DNA of 45,083 nucleotides from Anaerolineae bacterium. GTDB taxonomy: Bacteria > Chloroflexota > Anaerolineae > Anaerolineales > Anaerolineaceae. Position numbers and translations under genes: made by a program. The stretch lies in NCBI GenBank assembly GCA_013178185.1, contig JABLXC010000030.1:1-45083 (forward strand), read 5' to 3'. The notes below the pieces were generated by a model that was not told where the DNA came from, ran no database searches, and was given only the letters and a program-made list of their open reading frames with translations. Each line of letters begins with the position of its first letter. Positions within the stretch are counted from its first letter, which is position 1. This document shows positions 7,982-15,404 of this stretch, piece after piece.

Positions 7982-8590
7982 TCACCGAACAGATGCCTGA
8001 ACCCAGATTTCCTGAATGGGATGATTAGGATCGTTGGTCTCGATTAGCACGCCACGACGCACCGTCGTTCCGCGCATCTCATGAAAGCCTGGATCAAATT
8101 GTAGGGTCATCAACACAACTTTGCCAGGTGGAATTTCGGTTGCCGTGAAATCTGCCATAGTGCAGCCGCATGTTGTGTAGGCGCGCTCGATGATCAAAGC
8201 AGATTGACCGGTGTTAGCTATGACAAATGTGCGCCTCAAAACAATATGAGAATTGACTTCACCGAAATCAAAGAAGGACTCAGAGACGCGGATCACCGGT
8301 TCCTCACTCAGATTCGCAGGAATGGTTTCAAGAACCTGGGGGCTGCGATCGATGTCCATTCCGTGCACGGCGTGGATCTTTTTCCCATACACTACGTCTG
8401 CGGGAGTATATTGGAGCTTCTGACCGGCGCGGCTCAATCCAAGAATCCCGAAGTATATGAAAGCCAAGACAACGATTCCAGCCATCCCCAGGATCACATA
8501 ATCCCATTTCTTGTTTCCAGATAGCCGCAGTAAGCTGAGGATGGGAAAGGTCCGTTTTTTCGAGGTAGTGGCGGATGACTTGCCGTTCAT
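7982..8590 (-). CDS. membrane-anchored DUF1573 protein
   Basis: 202 residues: basic N-terminus, one membrane helix (about 31-52) and an extracytoplasmic Ig-like DUF1573 domain with the family hallmark TTCGCT, in which two cysteines sit next to a beta-strand, and EIPPGKVVLMTLQFDP. DUF1573 proteins are small exported beta-sandwich proteins of unknown role. The ATG directly follows the stop of the DUF2933-like gene, so expression is coupled. A second protein of similar fold, with a UGA codon at the cysteine pair, lies at 20298-20792. Confidence 0.85.
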   Translation of the reverse strand: MNGKSSATTSKKRTFPILSLLRLSGNKKWDYVILGMAGIVVLAFIYFGILGLSRAGQKLQYTPADVVYGKKIHAVHGMDIDRSPQVLETIPANLSEEPVIRVSESFFDFGEVNSHIVLRRTFVIANTGQSALIIERAYTTCGCTMADFTATEIPPGKVVLMTLQFDPGFHEMRGTTVRRGVLIETNDPNHPIQEIWVQASVR

Positions 8591-8833
8591 CTATTTGTAG
8601 ATATTTTCCTGTTCTTTTGGCAGAGCCAAAGCAGATTTATCAGGAGCCTGATGGTGTTCATGCTCACCATGTTTCATTGTGCCCATCATTAAAAGGTGGG
8701 ACAGCGGGCAGAGCAAGACCATCAGGATGATAAAGACGTTGTTGAATGGAACCTTGAAAAGCAAAACCGCAGCAGCTGCGCCCAGGGCAATCAAGCAGCA
8801 GGCGACCATGATGAGTGCATGTTTTTTAGACAT
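8591..8833 (-). CDS. DUF2933-like small His-rich membrane protein
   Basis: 80 residues with two membrane helices and a cytoplasm- or periplasm-facing tail, LLMMGTMKHGEHEHH, rich in Met and His. The CPLSHLLMM-then-His-cluster arrangement is that of DUF2933 proteins, which are frequently found near copper and silver resistance genes. AGGAGGA lies four bases before the ATG. A paralogue with a similar His-rich tail is at 31862-32143. Metal buffering is a reasonable inference, not shown. Confidence 0.7.
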   Translation of the reverse strand: MSKKHALIMVACCLIALGAAAAVLLFKVPFNNVFIILMVLLCPLSHLLMMGTMKHGEHEHHQAPDKSALALPKEQENIYK

Positions 8834-8845
8834 TCGTTCCTCCTT

Positions 8846-9376
8846 TTATCCTGAAACTGACCAGGTAAACTCACGCGACGGGGCGTCCAAATTGGTGATG
8901 GTGATTGTGACGCTCTTCGCGCCGTCTAGCAAAGCAGATCCATCTTTAGTAGAGGGGAACGAGAGCTTCCCTTCCACGTGGTGACCACCCCGCGGTGCAT
9001 CCCATAAGGTTGCCTGAACGGTTTTTCCGGTATCTGTGGAAAGAACAGCGAGTTGAGCAAGGTCCATGCTGAGATCGACCGAATGGGTATCCATTAAGAC
9101 CTCAAAGATCACGGCATCGCCGGGATTTCCTAAATTGATCGGTGTAATCTCCATTGTCACAGCGCCCTGAGCGTCTGATTTTGTAAGATTCGCGGAGATA
9201 TCTACTTCCTGGGTTGCGACAATTTCTTGGGTTGGAAGAATCGTGGGTTCTGACTGGGCTGCCCCGGATTGATTGGATGGCTCAGCCGTTGGAGCCTGTG
9301 ATGGGTTTTGTCCGGTACAGGCGGTGAGTATAGAAGCAGCGATCGAAGCGATAACGACAATTGACCGAAGTTTCAT
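8846..9376 (-). CDS. lipoprotein of unknown function in copper-linked operon
   Basis: 176 residues. The signal peptide ends in the lipobox LTAC (Cys about residue 20), followed by a Pro/Thr/Ser/Gln-rich linker and a beta-rich domain containing EVLMDTHSVDLSMD and APRGGHHVEGKLSFP. Histidines and methionines in those two loops could bind a metal. A longer frame opens at 9583, but ATG 9376 creates a proper signal peptide and overlaps the upstream stop as ATGA. No family recognised. Confidence 0.75.
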   Translation of the reverse strand: MKLRSIVVIASIAASILTACTGQNPSQAPTAEPSNQSGAAQSEPTILPTQEIVATQEVDISANLTKSDAQGAVTMEITPINLGNPGDAVIFEVLMDTHSVDLSMDLAQLAVLSTDTGKTVQATLWDAPRGGHHVEGKLSFPSTKDGSALLDGAKSVTITITNLDAPSREFTWSVSG

Positions 9377-9945
9377 AATGATTCCTTTACCTGGATGGCA
9401 TCGAACAGTAACGGCATTACTTTTCGCCTTTCGCGAAGGATAAGATGGACCATATAGCTGATGCCTAGAAGAGTTGTGCCCAGACCCACCCCCATAAAGA
9501 GCAGGCGGTATTTTGCCAGAAAAGTGGCTGCTGCGGTCAATCCCAGGATCGGCAGAACATCCGTAACATGATGTGCGCAACATGCCACCATCGCCACAGT
9601 CGAGGTGGTTCCGCTGGCGCCCATGCTAGTTCCTGTGGCTGGAAAGCGCGACAATACAGCTGATCCTAGCTTTGTTACTGGCAAATACAGTCTTAATTTC
9701 AAAATGGTATATAAGGCAGCCTGCACCCCAAATCCGATGATGATGGGAAACACAATCCAACGATCCTGCCAGAAAAATTCAGCAGCGTGAGCCGGGCTCT
9801 CGGCCCAGGACACAATCCCAAAGTAGAGTGCTGTAAGCAAGGCTGCGCCGATTAATCCAGCTCCTATGGGCAGAAGGATCTTTTTTTGTTTGAAGGTCAA
9901 GGTGTTTTCCATTTCATACTCGAATAACGATAGAAACAATTTCAT
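9373..9945 (-). CDS. four-helix membrane protein with CCAHH motif
   Basis: 190 residues with about four membrane helices. The third begins MVACCAHHVTDVLP, placing two Cys and two His together at a membrane face, which suggests binding of a soft metal such as copper or mercury. I do not recognise a named family; resemblance to MerT-like importers is limited to a paired-Cys helix. It is first in the minus-strand operon running to the L,D-transpeptidase. Start is ATG 9945 or ATG 9912; neither has a strong ribosome binding site. Confidence 0.65.
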   Translation of the reverse strand: MKLFLSLFEYEMENTLTFKQKKILLPIGAGLIGAALLTALYFGIVSWAESPAHAAEFFWQDRWIVFPIIIGFGVQAALYTILKLRLYLPVTKLGSAVLSRFPATGTSMGASGTTSTVAMVACCAHHVTDVLPILGLTAAATFLAKYRLLFMGVGLGTTLLGISYMVHLILRERRKVMPLLFDAIQVKESL

Positions 9946-10000
9946 AAAATGATACGAAGTCCAGATATGGTTGTCATGCGCCGAGTTGCCCGAATCTGGC

Positions 10001-10067
10001 TAAGCAATAAAGCCTATCTGTTGTGGGCGAGATAGCGCTGTTGATCGTGTTTCCATTCCGGTATGAT
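10001..10067 (+). promoter_or_regulatory. weaker TAGGCA-type operator and candidate -10 before the HMA gene
   Basis: TAAGCAATAAAGCCTAT (10001-10017) resembles the motif found before other island genes. A TATGAT (10062-10067) lies at nearly the same distance (67 bp from motif start to -10 end, against 68 elsewhere). The region is divergent, between the minus operon at 9945 and the HMA gene at 10166. Confidence 0.4.
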
Positions 10068-10165
10068 TTGTTTATTCTTCTCCTCCTACGGGAAAAGAGC
10101 ACCATTTCATATTCGGGATATATGGATGGCGCTCTTGGATCGTTTATTATGAAAGGATATAAACA

Positions 10166-10462
10166 ATGGAAGATCACTGCCAAGTTACGCCGAACCAAAA
10201 GATAAGCTCTGCTGAGGAAAACGCAAAAACTCTGCAAGCCTACCTGGCTATCTCTAGTTTAAACTGCCCAAATTGCGCTAATCGAGTAAGGAATGCGTTG
10301 ATAAGCTCCTTGGGGGTGACCGACGCGTTGGTCGATCACATCGATGGACTGGCAGAGGTTTCATATAATCCTGATCTGATCCGCCCGACCAATTTCATGG
10401 AAATCGTCTCAAGAGCAGGTAGTGATGGCATTCACCGTTACTCCGCAGTGGTGATTGGATAA
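10166..10462 (+). CDS. HMA-domain copper chaperone, CopZ-like
   Basis: 98 residues containing a heavy-metal-associated domain (about 26-93) with the metal-binding CPNC at 34-37 followed by ANRVRNAL and the typical beta-strand LAEVSYNPDLI. Such proteins carry Cu(I) to CopA-type ATPases. The 25-residue N-terminal extension, with a His-Cys pair, is unusual for CopZ. GAAAGGA nine bases upstream supports the ATG at 10166. The gene stands alone and ends at a strong hairpin. The partner ATPase is probably the one at 36000-38657. Confidence 0.82.
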   Translation: MEDHCQVTPNQKISSAEENAKTLQAYLAISSLNCPNCANRVRNALISSLGVTDALVDHIDGLAEVSYNPDLIRPTNFMEIVSRAGSDGIHRYSAVVIG

Positions 10463-10509
10463 CGATATTCGGTGCCGCTCTTCCTCCGAGGCTCCTTAGA
10501 AAAGCAGGA

Positions 10510-10552
10510 TGTGGTTCAATCATGTTGAAAGACTTGTTGAACCACATTTTCA
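10510..10552 (+). terminator. rho-independent terminator after the HMA gene
   Basis: Perfect 10-bp arms TGTGGTTCAA (10510-10519) and TTGAACCACA (10537-10546) followed by TTTTCATTT. Confidence 0.75.
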
Positions 10553-10569
10553 TTTGAAACCGGCTAGAT

Positions 10570-10624
10570 CTTTACAAAAGCTTTAGAAATGCTTCACGGT
10601 CACTTTACCCTCGACCTGTATACT
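10570..10624 (+). promoter_or_regulatory. four 11-bp-spaced CTTTA boxes and -10, Pho-box-like operator
   Basis: CTTTACAAAAG, CTTTAGAAATG, CTTCACGGTCA and CTTTAC start at 10570, 10581, 10592 and 10603, an exact 11-bp period. Ten bases after the last box is TATACT (10619-10624); there is no separate -35. This is the layout used by OmpR/PhoB-family activators, which replace the -35 contact. The same arrangement recurs at 13438-13492. The OmpR-type regulator at 11577 lies between the two sites. Confidence 0.8.
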
Positions 10625-10667
10625 GTGGATGTAAGTTAGAAACCAGCTTGATTAGGAGAAATTACTG

Positions 10668-11480
10668 ATGAATAAATCGTTAGGTATCGCGTTAGTGGTT
10701 ATTGCCGGGGTCATCCTTAGTGCTCTGATTTTTGGGGCCGGCTTGCTCGTTGGACGTTCGAATTATGGGTCGACCAATTTTGGCCCCTCCACCATGATGG
10801 GACGGAATTTCACCAACCAAGGCAATTCGATGATGGGAAATGGCCAGAACATGATGGGTAGCAATGGAATGATGGCCTATGGCTTCAATATGATGGGTGG
10901 TTATACCAACGGTAGTGCGGCCAACACGACACCGCTCACGATTGATCAGGCCAAACAGGCCGTGGAAAGCTATTTGAAAGGCCTGGACAATTCCGACCTT
11001 GAGATCAAAGAAATCATGATCTTCGATAACAACGCCTATGCTCGCATCACCGAAAAGAGCACCGGTATCGGCGCGATGGAATTACTGGTTGATCCCTCCA
11101 GCCTGTCCGTTTTCCCTGAATATGGTCCCAATATGATGTGGAATCTGAAATACGGTCATATGAGCGGAAATGGGATGATGGGCGGTACTGGTGGAATGAT
11201 GGGCGGCCGCGGCATGATGGGCGGTTATAACACCGCCCCAGGTGCTGTCTCGGCAACCATGACTGTAACCCCGGAGCAAGCGCTTAAGGCTGCACAGCAG
11301 TATCTCGATCAGCAGTACCCCGGCTATAAGCCTGCCGAAGATGCCGACCCGTTCTATGGCTACTACACTATCGATATCATAAAGGATGGTCAGCCGACCG
11401 GGATGCTCAGCGTAAACGGCTTCAGCGGGCAGGTTTTCCTCCACACCTGGCATGGAACTTTTATTGAAATGTTTGAGTAA
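10668..11480 (+). CDS. Met/Gly/Asn-rich exported protein with PepSY-like repeats
   Basis: 270 residues. An N-terminal membrane helix or uncleaved signal (about 6-27) is followed by two Met-rich clusters (about 40-77 and 160-188) with repeated MMG units, each preceding or following a domain of PepSY-like pattern (PLTIDQAKQAVESYLKGL; TVTPEQALKAAQQYLDQQYPG). Methionine clusters bind Cu(I) in oxidising compartments, so a periplasmic or surface copper-binding role is likely. It is driven by the first 11-bp-repeat operator and followed by the cognate-looking regulator genes. Internal MMG repeats are protein-level, not a DNA satellite. Confidence 0.75.
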   Translation: MNKSLGIALVVIAGVILSALIFGAGLLVGRSNYGSTNFGPSTMMGRNFTNQGNSMMGNGQNMMGSNGMMAYGFNMMGGYTNGSAANTTPLTIDQAKQAVESYLKGLDNSDLEIKEIMIFDNNAYARITEKSTGIGAMELLVDPSSLSVFPEYGPNMMWNLKYGHMSGNGMMGGTGGMMGGRGMMGGYNTAPGAVSATMTVTPEQALKAAQQYLDQQYPGYKPAEDADPFYGYYTIDIIKDGQPTGMLSVNGFSGQVFLHTWHGTFIEMFE

Positions 11481-11503
11481 TCACATCTAGCTTGCCCAAC
11501 TTC

Positions 11504-11535
11504 AGGGATCGGCCGTTCCGCCGGTCCCTGTTTGT
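11504..11535 (+). terminator. hairpin after the Met-rich gene
   Basis: Arms AGGGATCGGC (11504-11513) and GCCGGTCCCT (11520-11529) pair with one mismatch around a six-base loop and are followed by GTTTGT. It may be a partial terminator, setting lower expression of the two-component genes downstream. Confidence 0.6.
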
Positions 11536-11576
11536 ATGTAAAATGGATAAGCAAACCTATTCGGAAGGAATCGAAA

Positions 11577-12260
11577 GTGCCAGCAGCAAAGATACTCCTG
11601 ATTGACGATGAACCCTCGATCCACAATGTCGTAACTGCGTATTTAAAAGCAGAGGGCTATGAATACCAGTCGGCTATGGATGGACCATCCGGCCTCGCTT
11701 CCGCCCGTTCCTTCAAACCGGACGTGATCATCCTGGATGTGATGCTGCCCGGTATGGATGGGATTGAGATTCTGGCAAACCTGCGACGCGAGTCGAACGT
11801 CTATGTAATCATGCTCACAGCCCGTTCAGAAGAGACCGACAAAATCGTTGGCCTCTCCGTTGGCGCAGATGACTACCTGACCAAACCTTTCAGCCCGCGT
11901 GAGTTAATCGCCCGCATCAAGGCAGCCTTGCGTCGCATGCAAAGTCCCTCTGCCACAGTAAGCGAACCTGCCATGCTCAATTTCGCCCACCTGCGAATTG
12001 ACCTCTCTGCCCGACGAGTGTGGGTGGGGGAGCGTCTAATTGAACTGACAGCGGTAGAGTTTGATTTGTTGGTTGCGCTTGCCCAGCATCATAGCATGGT
12101 GCTGAGCCGGGAACAGTTGTTGGAAAAAGCCTGGGGATATGATTACTACGGGGACACCCGAGTAGTGGATGTTCACATCGGTCATGTCCGCCAGAAATTG
12201 GGAGATGACCACTTTATCGAAACCATCCGTGGAGTTGGCTATCGCTTCGAAGACAAGTAG
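11577..12260 (+). CDS. OmpR/PhoB-family response regulator
   Basis: 227 residues: receiver domain with acidic pair Asp10-Asp11, phosphoacceptor Asp54 (VIILDVMLPGMDG) and the LTKPF lysine, then a winged-helix DNA-binding domain ending VVDVHIGHVRQKLG and IRGVGYRF. I choose GTG 11577 because GGAAGGA lies eight bases upstream; the frame extends to TTG 11532 without a good site. The kinase gene follows after 8 bp. Flanking operators with 11-bp direct repeats are its probable targets. Confidence 0.92.
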   Translation: MPAAKILLIDDEPSIHNVVTAYLKAEGYEYQSAMDGPSGLASARSFKPDVIILDVMLPGMDGIEILANLRRESNVYVIMLTARSEETDKIVGLSVGADDYLTKPFSPRELIARIKAALRRMQSPSATVSEPAMLNFAHLRIDLSARRVWVGERLIELTAVEFDLLVALAQHHSMVLSREQLLEKAWGYDYYGDTRVVDVHIGHVRQKLGDDHFIETIRGVGYRFEDK

Positions 12261-12268
12261 GTGAATTT

Positions 12269-13414
12269 ATGATGAGACTTCTGCGCACACATCTCGCCTG
12301 GAAAGTATTTTTTTCGTACGTGGTGGTCGTTCTGGTCGGCGTCGTTGTTCTCGCCACTGCCACCAGTTTATCCGTTCCAGCCGCTTTCGATCGACATATG
12401 GCAGGGATGAGCGCAATGATGTCCGGTGGGGATATGATGGGAAATGCTCAACCGATGGAGGTTGAATTATTTACTAACTATACGGCATCGGTCACTGAGG
12501 CACTTTCTATGGCTGCGATCGCAGCGCTGATTGCGGCGGTGGTTGCCAGTTTCCTCGTCAGCCGCCAGGTCGTCACCCCGGTACAACGGATGATGAAGCT
12601 TAGCCACCGCATCGCGGAAGGGGAATACGAAGAAAGGCTCACAGTCTCGAGAGGCGTGCGGTCCAATCAGTTGGATGAACTGGACCAATTGGCATTGAGT
12701 TTTAACCAGATGGCGGACAAGCTCGAAAAGACAGAAACCATGCGCCGGCAGTTGATTGGCGACGTAACCCACGAACTGCGCACTCCCCTTGCGGCAATCA
12801 AAGGCTATATGGAAGGATTGATGGACGGAGTTCTGCCGGCAGAACAGGAAACCTACCAGCAAGTCCACACAGAAATCGATCGCCTGCAGCGTCTGGTGAA
12901 CGATTTGCAGGAGCTCAGCCGGGTTGAAGCTGGGGCATTCCAACTAATGCCCATATCAATCTCACTTCCTGGCCTCATCGAAACCATCAAGGGAAATCTT
13001 GGGCATCAGTTTGAGGACAAAGGTATCCAGCTTGAAACGCAAGTGGAACCATATCTCCCGAATATCATGGTTGACAAAGATCGGATTCTTCAAGTGCTGA
13101 CGAATTTGGTCGGAAACGCACTGCAATATACGCCGAGTGGTGGAAAGGTATCAATCCGAGCTGCCAGAGACAAATCCGAAATTCTCATCTCCGTTTCGGA
13201 TACCGGCATCGGCATCGCTCCGGATCATCTGCCCTTCATTTTCAATCGCTTTTACCGCACGGATAAATCCAGAACGCGCGCCAGCGGGGGAAGCGGGATT
13301 GGATTGACCATTGCGCAAGCGCTAGTCAAGGCGCACCATGGTCGCATCTGGGCAGAAAGCGCAGGCGAAGGAAAAGGCAGCTCATTTCATTTTACGCTCC
13401 CGGCGGCTGGATAA
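12269..13414 (+). CDS. sensor histidine kinase with Met-rich periplasmic segment
   Basis: 381 residues: first membrane helix (about 12-35), a short periplasmic segment with HMAGMSAMMSGGDMMG (43-58), second helix (about 80-98), HAMP domain, H-box GDVTHELRTPLA with His168, N-box (NLVGNALQYTP) and glycine boxes (DTGIGIAP, GSGIGLT). The Met/His-rich sensor region resembles copper- and silver-responsive kinases of the CusS kind, so Cu(I) sensing is the best guess. It forms an operon with the upstream regulator. Confidence 0.9.
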   Translation: MMRLLRTHLAWKVFFSYVVVVLVGVVVLATATSLSVPAAFDRHMAGMSAMMSGGDMMGNAQPMEVELFTNYTASVTEALSMAAIAALIAAVVASFLVSRQVVTPVQRMMKLSHRIAEGEYEERLTVSRGVRSNQLDELDQLALSFNQMADKLEKTETMRRQLIGDVTHELRTPLAAIKGYMEGLMDGVLPAEQETYQQVHTEIDRLQRLVNDLQELSRVEAGAFQLMPISISLPGLIETIKGNLGHQFEDKGIQLETQVEPYLPNIMVDKDRILQVLTNLVGNALQYTPSGGKVSIRAARDKSEILISVSDTGIGIAPDHLPFIFNRFYRTDKSRTRASGGSGIGLTIAQALVKAHHGRIWAESAGEGKGSSFHFTLPAAG

Positions 13415-13437
13415 TCCATTTTTACTTTTACGAACAT

Positions 13438-13492
13438 CTTCATCAAAGCTTTACATTTGCTTCAAAGAAACTTTACCCCGCTAAGTTATCAT
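13438..13492 (+). promoter_or_regulatory. second Pho-box-like operator with four 11-bp-spaced boxes
   Basis: CTTCATCAAAG, CTTTACATTTG, CTTCAAAGAAA and CTTTAC begin at 13438, 13449, 13460 and 13471; TATCAT (13487-13492) follows exactly 10 bp after the last box, as at 10570-10624. The only gene downstream is the SHOCT pair. Confidence 0.8.
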
Positions 13493-13560
13493 TTAAAAGT
13501 AAGAACAAGAAAATACAATTTGAACAACGGATTAGATCCGAAAAAAAAGGATGGAACACT

Positions 13561-13815
13561 ATGATGGGTAATTTTGGATACGGTGGTATGGGTTGGATCG
13601 GAATGATCCTGGGTCTGGTGATTACTATTGCTGTAATCATTGGCCTGGTATTACTGGTTGTGTGGGCGGTTCGCCGGATGAGCGGGAATAATGCTCAGCC
13701 TGGTTCCCAAAATTTGACCGGGCAGTCGGCCCGCGATATTGCCCAGGCTCGCTACGCTAAGGGCGAAATTAACCGCGAAGAATACCAGCAGATTTTATCG
13801 GATCTGGGCCGCTAA
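13561..13815 (+). CDS. small membrane protein with SHOCT domain
   Basis: 84 residues: Met/Gly-rich start (MMGNFGYGGMGW), one long membrane helix, and a C-terminal SHOCT domain (ARDIAQARYAKGEINREEYQQI). SHOCT is a short helical module at the termini of many bacterial membrane proteins, thought to mediate oligomerisation. GGATGG just upstream serves as ribosome binding site. It is the first gene after the second 11-bp-repeat operator and is probably induced with the Met-rich protein. Confidence 0.8.
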   Translation: MMGNFGYGGMGWIGMILGLVITIAVIIGLVLLVVWAVRRMSGNNAQPGSQNLTGQSARDIAQARYAKGEINREEYQQILSDLGR

Positions 13816-13827
13816 GGTAGGTGTGTC

Positions 13828-14046
13828 ATGATGGGATTTGGAATGCTGGGTGGCATGTTCTTATTCTGGGTCGTACTGATCGTTCTGGCCGTGTTAGTGG
13901 TACGGGGGCTGTTCCAATCGAAGCAATCAGTTGGCAACAACCATGCGAATGCTCCTCTTTCAGCCTTAGAAATTATTGAACAGCGCTACGCCAGAGGTGA
14001 GATCACACAGGAACAATTCCTACAAATGCAGAAAGACATTCAATAG
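13828..14046 (+). CDS. second small SHOCT membrane protein
   Basis: 72 residues built like its neighbour: Met/Gly-rich start, one membrane helix (about 10-30), SHOCT domain (ALEIIEQRYARGEITQEQFLQMQKDI). Twelve bases separate the two genes, so they form an operon. The similarity suggests tandem duplication. Confidence 0.8.
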   Translation: MMGFGMLGGMFLFWVVLIVLAVLVVRGLFQSKQSVGNNHANAPLSALEIIEQRYARGEITQEQFLQMQKDIQ

Positions 14047-14066
14047 AACAGTGCCGCAAACAAATC

Positions 14067-14106
14067 ATCGCAGCCTCTCGATTACAACTGAGGCTGCGAT
14101 TTTTTG
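14067..14106 (+). terminator. strong rho-independent terminator
   Basis: Perfect 11-bp arms 14067-14077 and 14090-14100 (GAGGCTGCGAT on the right) with a 12-base loop, followed by six T. It closes the SHOCT operon and faces the convergent minus-strand operon. Confidence 0.88.
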
Positions 14107-14138
14107 GCTCTGCTTATGGTTCACTCGATTCGACAGCC

Positions 14139-14336
14139 TCAATCCTCTTCGGTTGGGTGCTCTACTTCCCCTCGCATGAAAGCATCCGGCGCTTGCTCGT
14201 AAACTCTCAGGCATGCTATGTTGCAAAAATACACTCGGACACTCTGATAAATCGCCGAAGGGAAACGCTCCGGATTACGGATGACACCGCCACACGCAGT
14301 TTTCATTCCTTCTTGTTGATTACCTTGGTCTTCCAC
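14139..14336 (-). CDS. small TRASH/YHS-like metal-binding protein
   Basis: 65 residues with Cys15 (TACGGVI), then VYFCNIACLRVYEQAPDAFM and an acidic end HPTEED. The FCxxxC followed by an aromatic/acidic helix is the pattern of TRASH/YHS zinc-ribbon-like modules that bind copper or other metals. The start is GTG 14336 with GGAGG four bases upstream. It lies 23 bp after the M23 peptidase stop on the same strand, so it ends the GT39-M23 operon. It is short and no exact family is recognised. Confidence 0.6.
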   Translation of the reverse strand: MEDQGNQQEGMKTACGGVIRNPERFPSAIYQSVRVYFCNIACLRVYEQAPDAFMRGEVEHPTEED

Positions 14337-14359
14337 CTATCCTCCAACACGAACGATAA

Positions 14360-15400
14360 CTATGGTAAAAAATCCGCGGGATTTAGGAATCCGCCGGCAT
14401 CTATGCGTATGCGGAAATCAATATGATTCCCAGTGGAATTACCAGTGCTACCCGATTCTGCAATTTGCTGGCCCTTTACTACGCCTTGACCTTCGCGAAC
14501 AAGATTGGCGTAATTATGCCCATAATAGCTCCAGTAACCATTTCCATGGTCGATGATTACCAGGTTCCCAAAACCAGTTGTATCCCAGCCAGAGAAAATC
14601 ACGGTTCCACTATCGGACGCAAAAATGGGTTGGCGCTCATAAGTGCCTACATCAATCCCAAGATGGCCGCTCCAATAAGGTTGGGTAATTACGATTGGAG
14701 AGATCGGCCATGAAAAATAGCTACTACCAATATAAGCCAGAGGCCCCGAATAATAACCCGGAGATTTTCTCCCTTTACCTGGGAGTACCCTGGGGCCTGG
14801 CTCCTGCCACACGATTTGTTTTTTTCCTCCAGGAACAATGATCTGACTCTCTGCAAGCAATTTATCAGGCATCGCTCCTCGAAAATTGTTCCCAATAAAA
14901 TTGACAATCTCATCGATCGAAACACCATACAACGCCTGAATTCGTTCCAAGGTGTCTCCTTCGCGAACAGTATGCAAGACTCCATCGACCGGTAGAATAT
15001 TTAGCATCACCCCAACACGCAACGAACCAGCATTGGTACTTAATCCTTCATTGCTCCATAAAATCGTTTCAGGCTGGATATTATGTTTCTTGGCAATCGT
15101 CCAGGCTGTATCTCCTTTTTCCACAGTATGTTGAGTTACAGCAAATCTTGGCTGGGTTGGCCGGTAAGTATGTAGGTCCGCCAAACGGCTTATCGAGCTC
15201 AATTTTGTAGATGGAGAAAACGTGGGTATATCAATACGCCCGCCATACACAATGGTATTCGGTGTAGGTGGGATACTCTTCTCCAGATCAGCCTTCGCCT
15301 GAACAGGTGCTGCGAACCTGTAAACAACCCAAGCGCCAATCATCAAAACGAAAGAAACAACCACCCAGGAGAGGAAATTGACAAGCCTACTCGATGTCAT
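14360..15400 (-). CDS. LysM and M23 peptidase-domain cell-wall protein
   Basis: 346 residues: N-terminal membrane helix, two LysM peptidoglycan-binding repeats (HTVEKGDTAWTIAKKHNI and HTVREGDTLERIQALYGV), then an M23/LytM metallopeptidase domain with HLGIDVG and YYGHNY. The last zinc-ligand motif reads GNHIDF, where active M23 enzymes usually have HxH (HLHF). The second His is Asp, so the enzyme may be inactive or use Asp as ligand. It follows the GT39-NHL gene by 4 bp in a minus-strand operon. Confidence 0.85.
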   Translation of the reverse strand: MTSSRLVNFLSWVVVSFVLMIGAWVVYRFAAPVQAKADLEKSIPPTPNTIVYGGRIDIPTFSPSTKLSSISRLADLHTYRPTQPRFAVTQHTVEKGDTAWTIAKKHNIQPETILWSNEGLSTNAGSLRVGVMLNILPVDGVLHTVREGDTLERIQALYGVSIDEIVNFIGNNFRGAMPDKLLAESQIIVPGGKKQIVWQEPGPRVLPGKGRKSPGYYSGPLAYIGSSYFSWPISPIVITQPYWSGHLGIDVGTYERQPIFASDSGTVIFSGWDTTGFGNLVIIDHGNGYWSYYGHNYANLVREGQGVVKGQQIAESGSTGNSTGNHIDFRIRIDAGGFLNPADFLP

Positions 15401-15404
15401 AGGC

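Noticed and set aside
10023-10205. Frames on both strands in the divergent region before the HMA gene
   Set aside because: They overlap the promoter/operator region and the HMA start, with no family features.
10780-11230. Tandem DNA repeat or CRISPR-like pattern in the ATGATGG-rich stretch
   Set aside because: The repetition comes from MMG codons in a Met-rich protein; unit spacing is irregular and there are no spacers.
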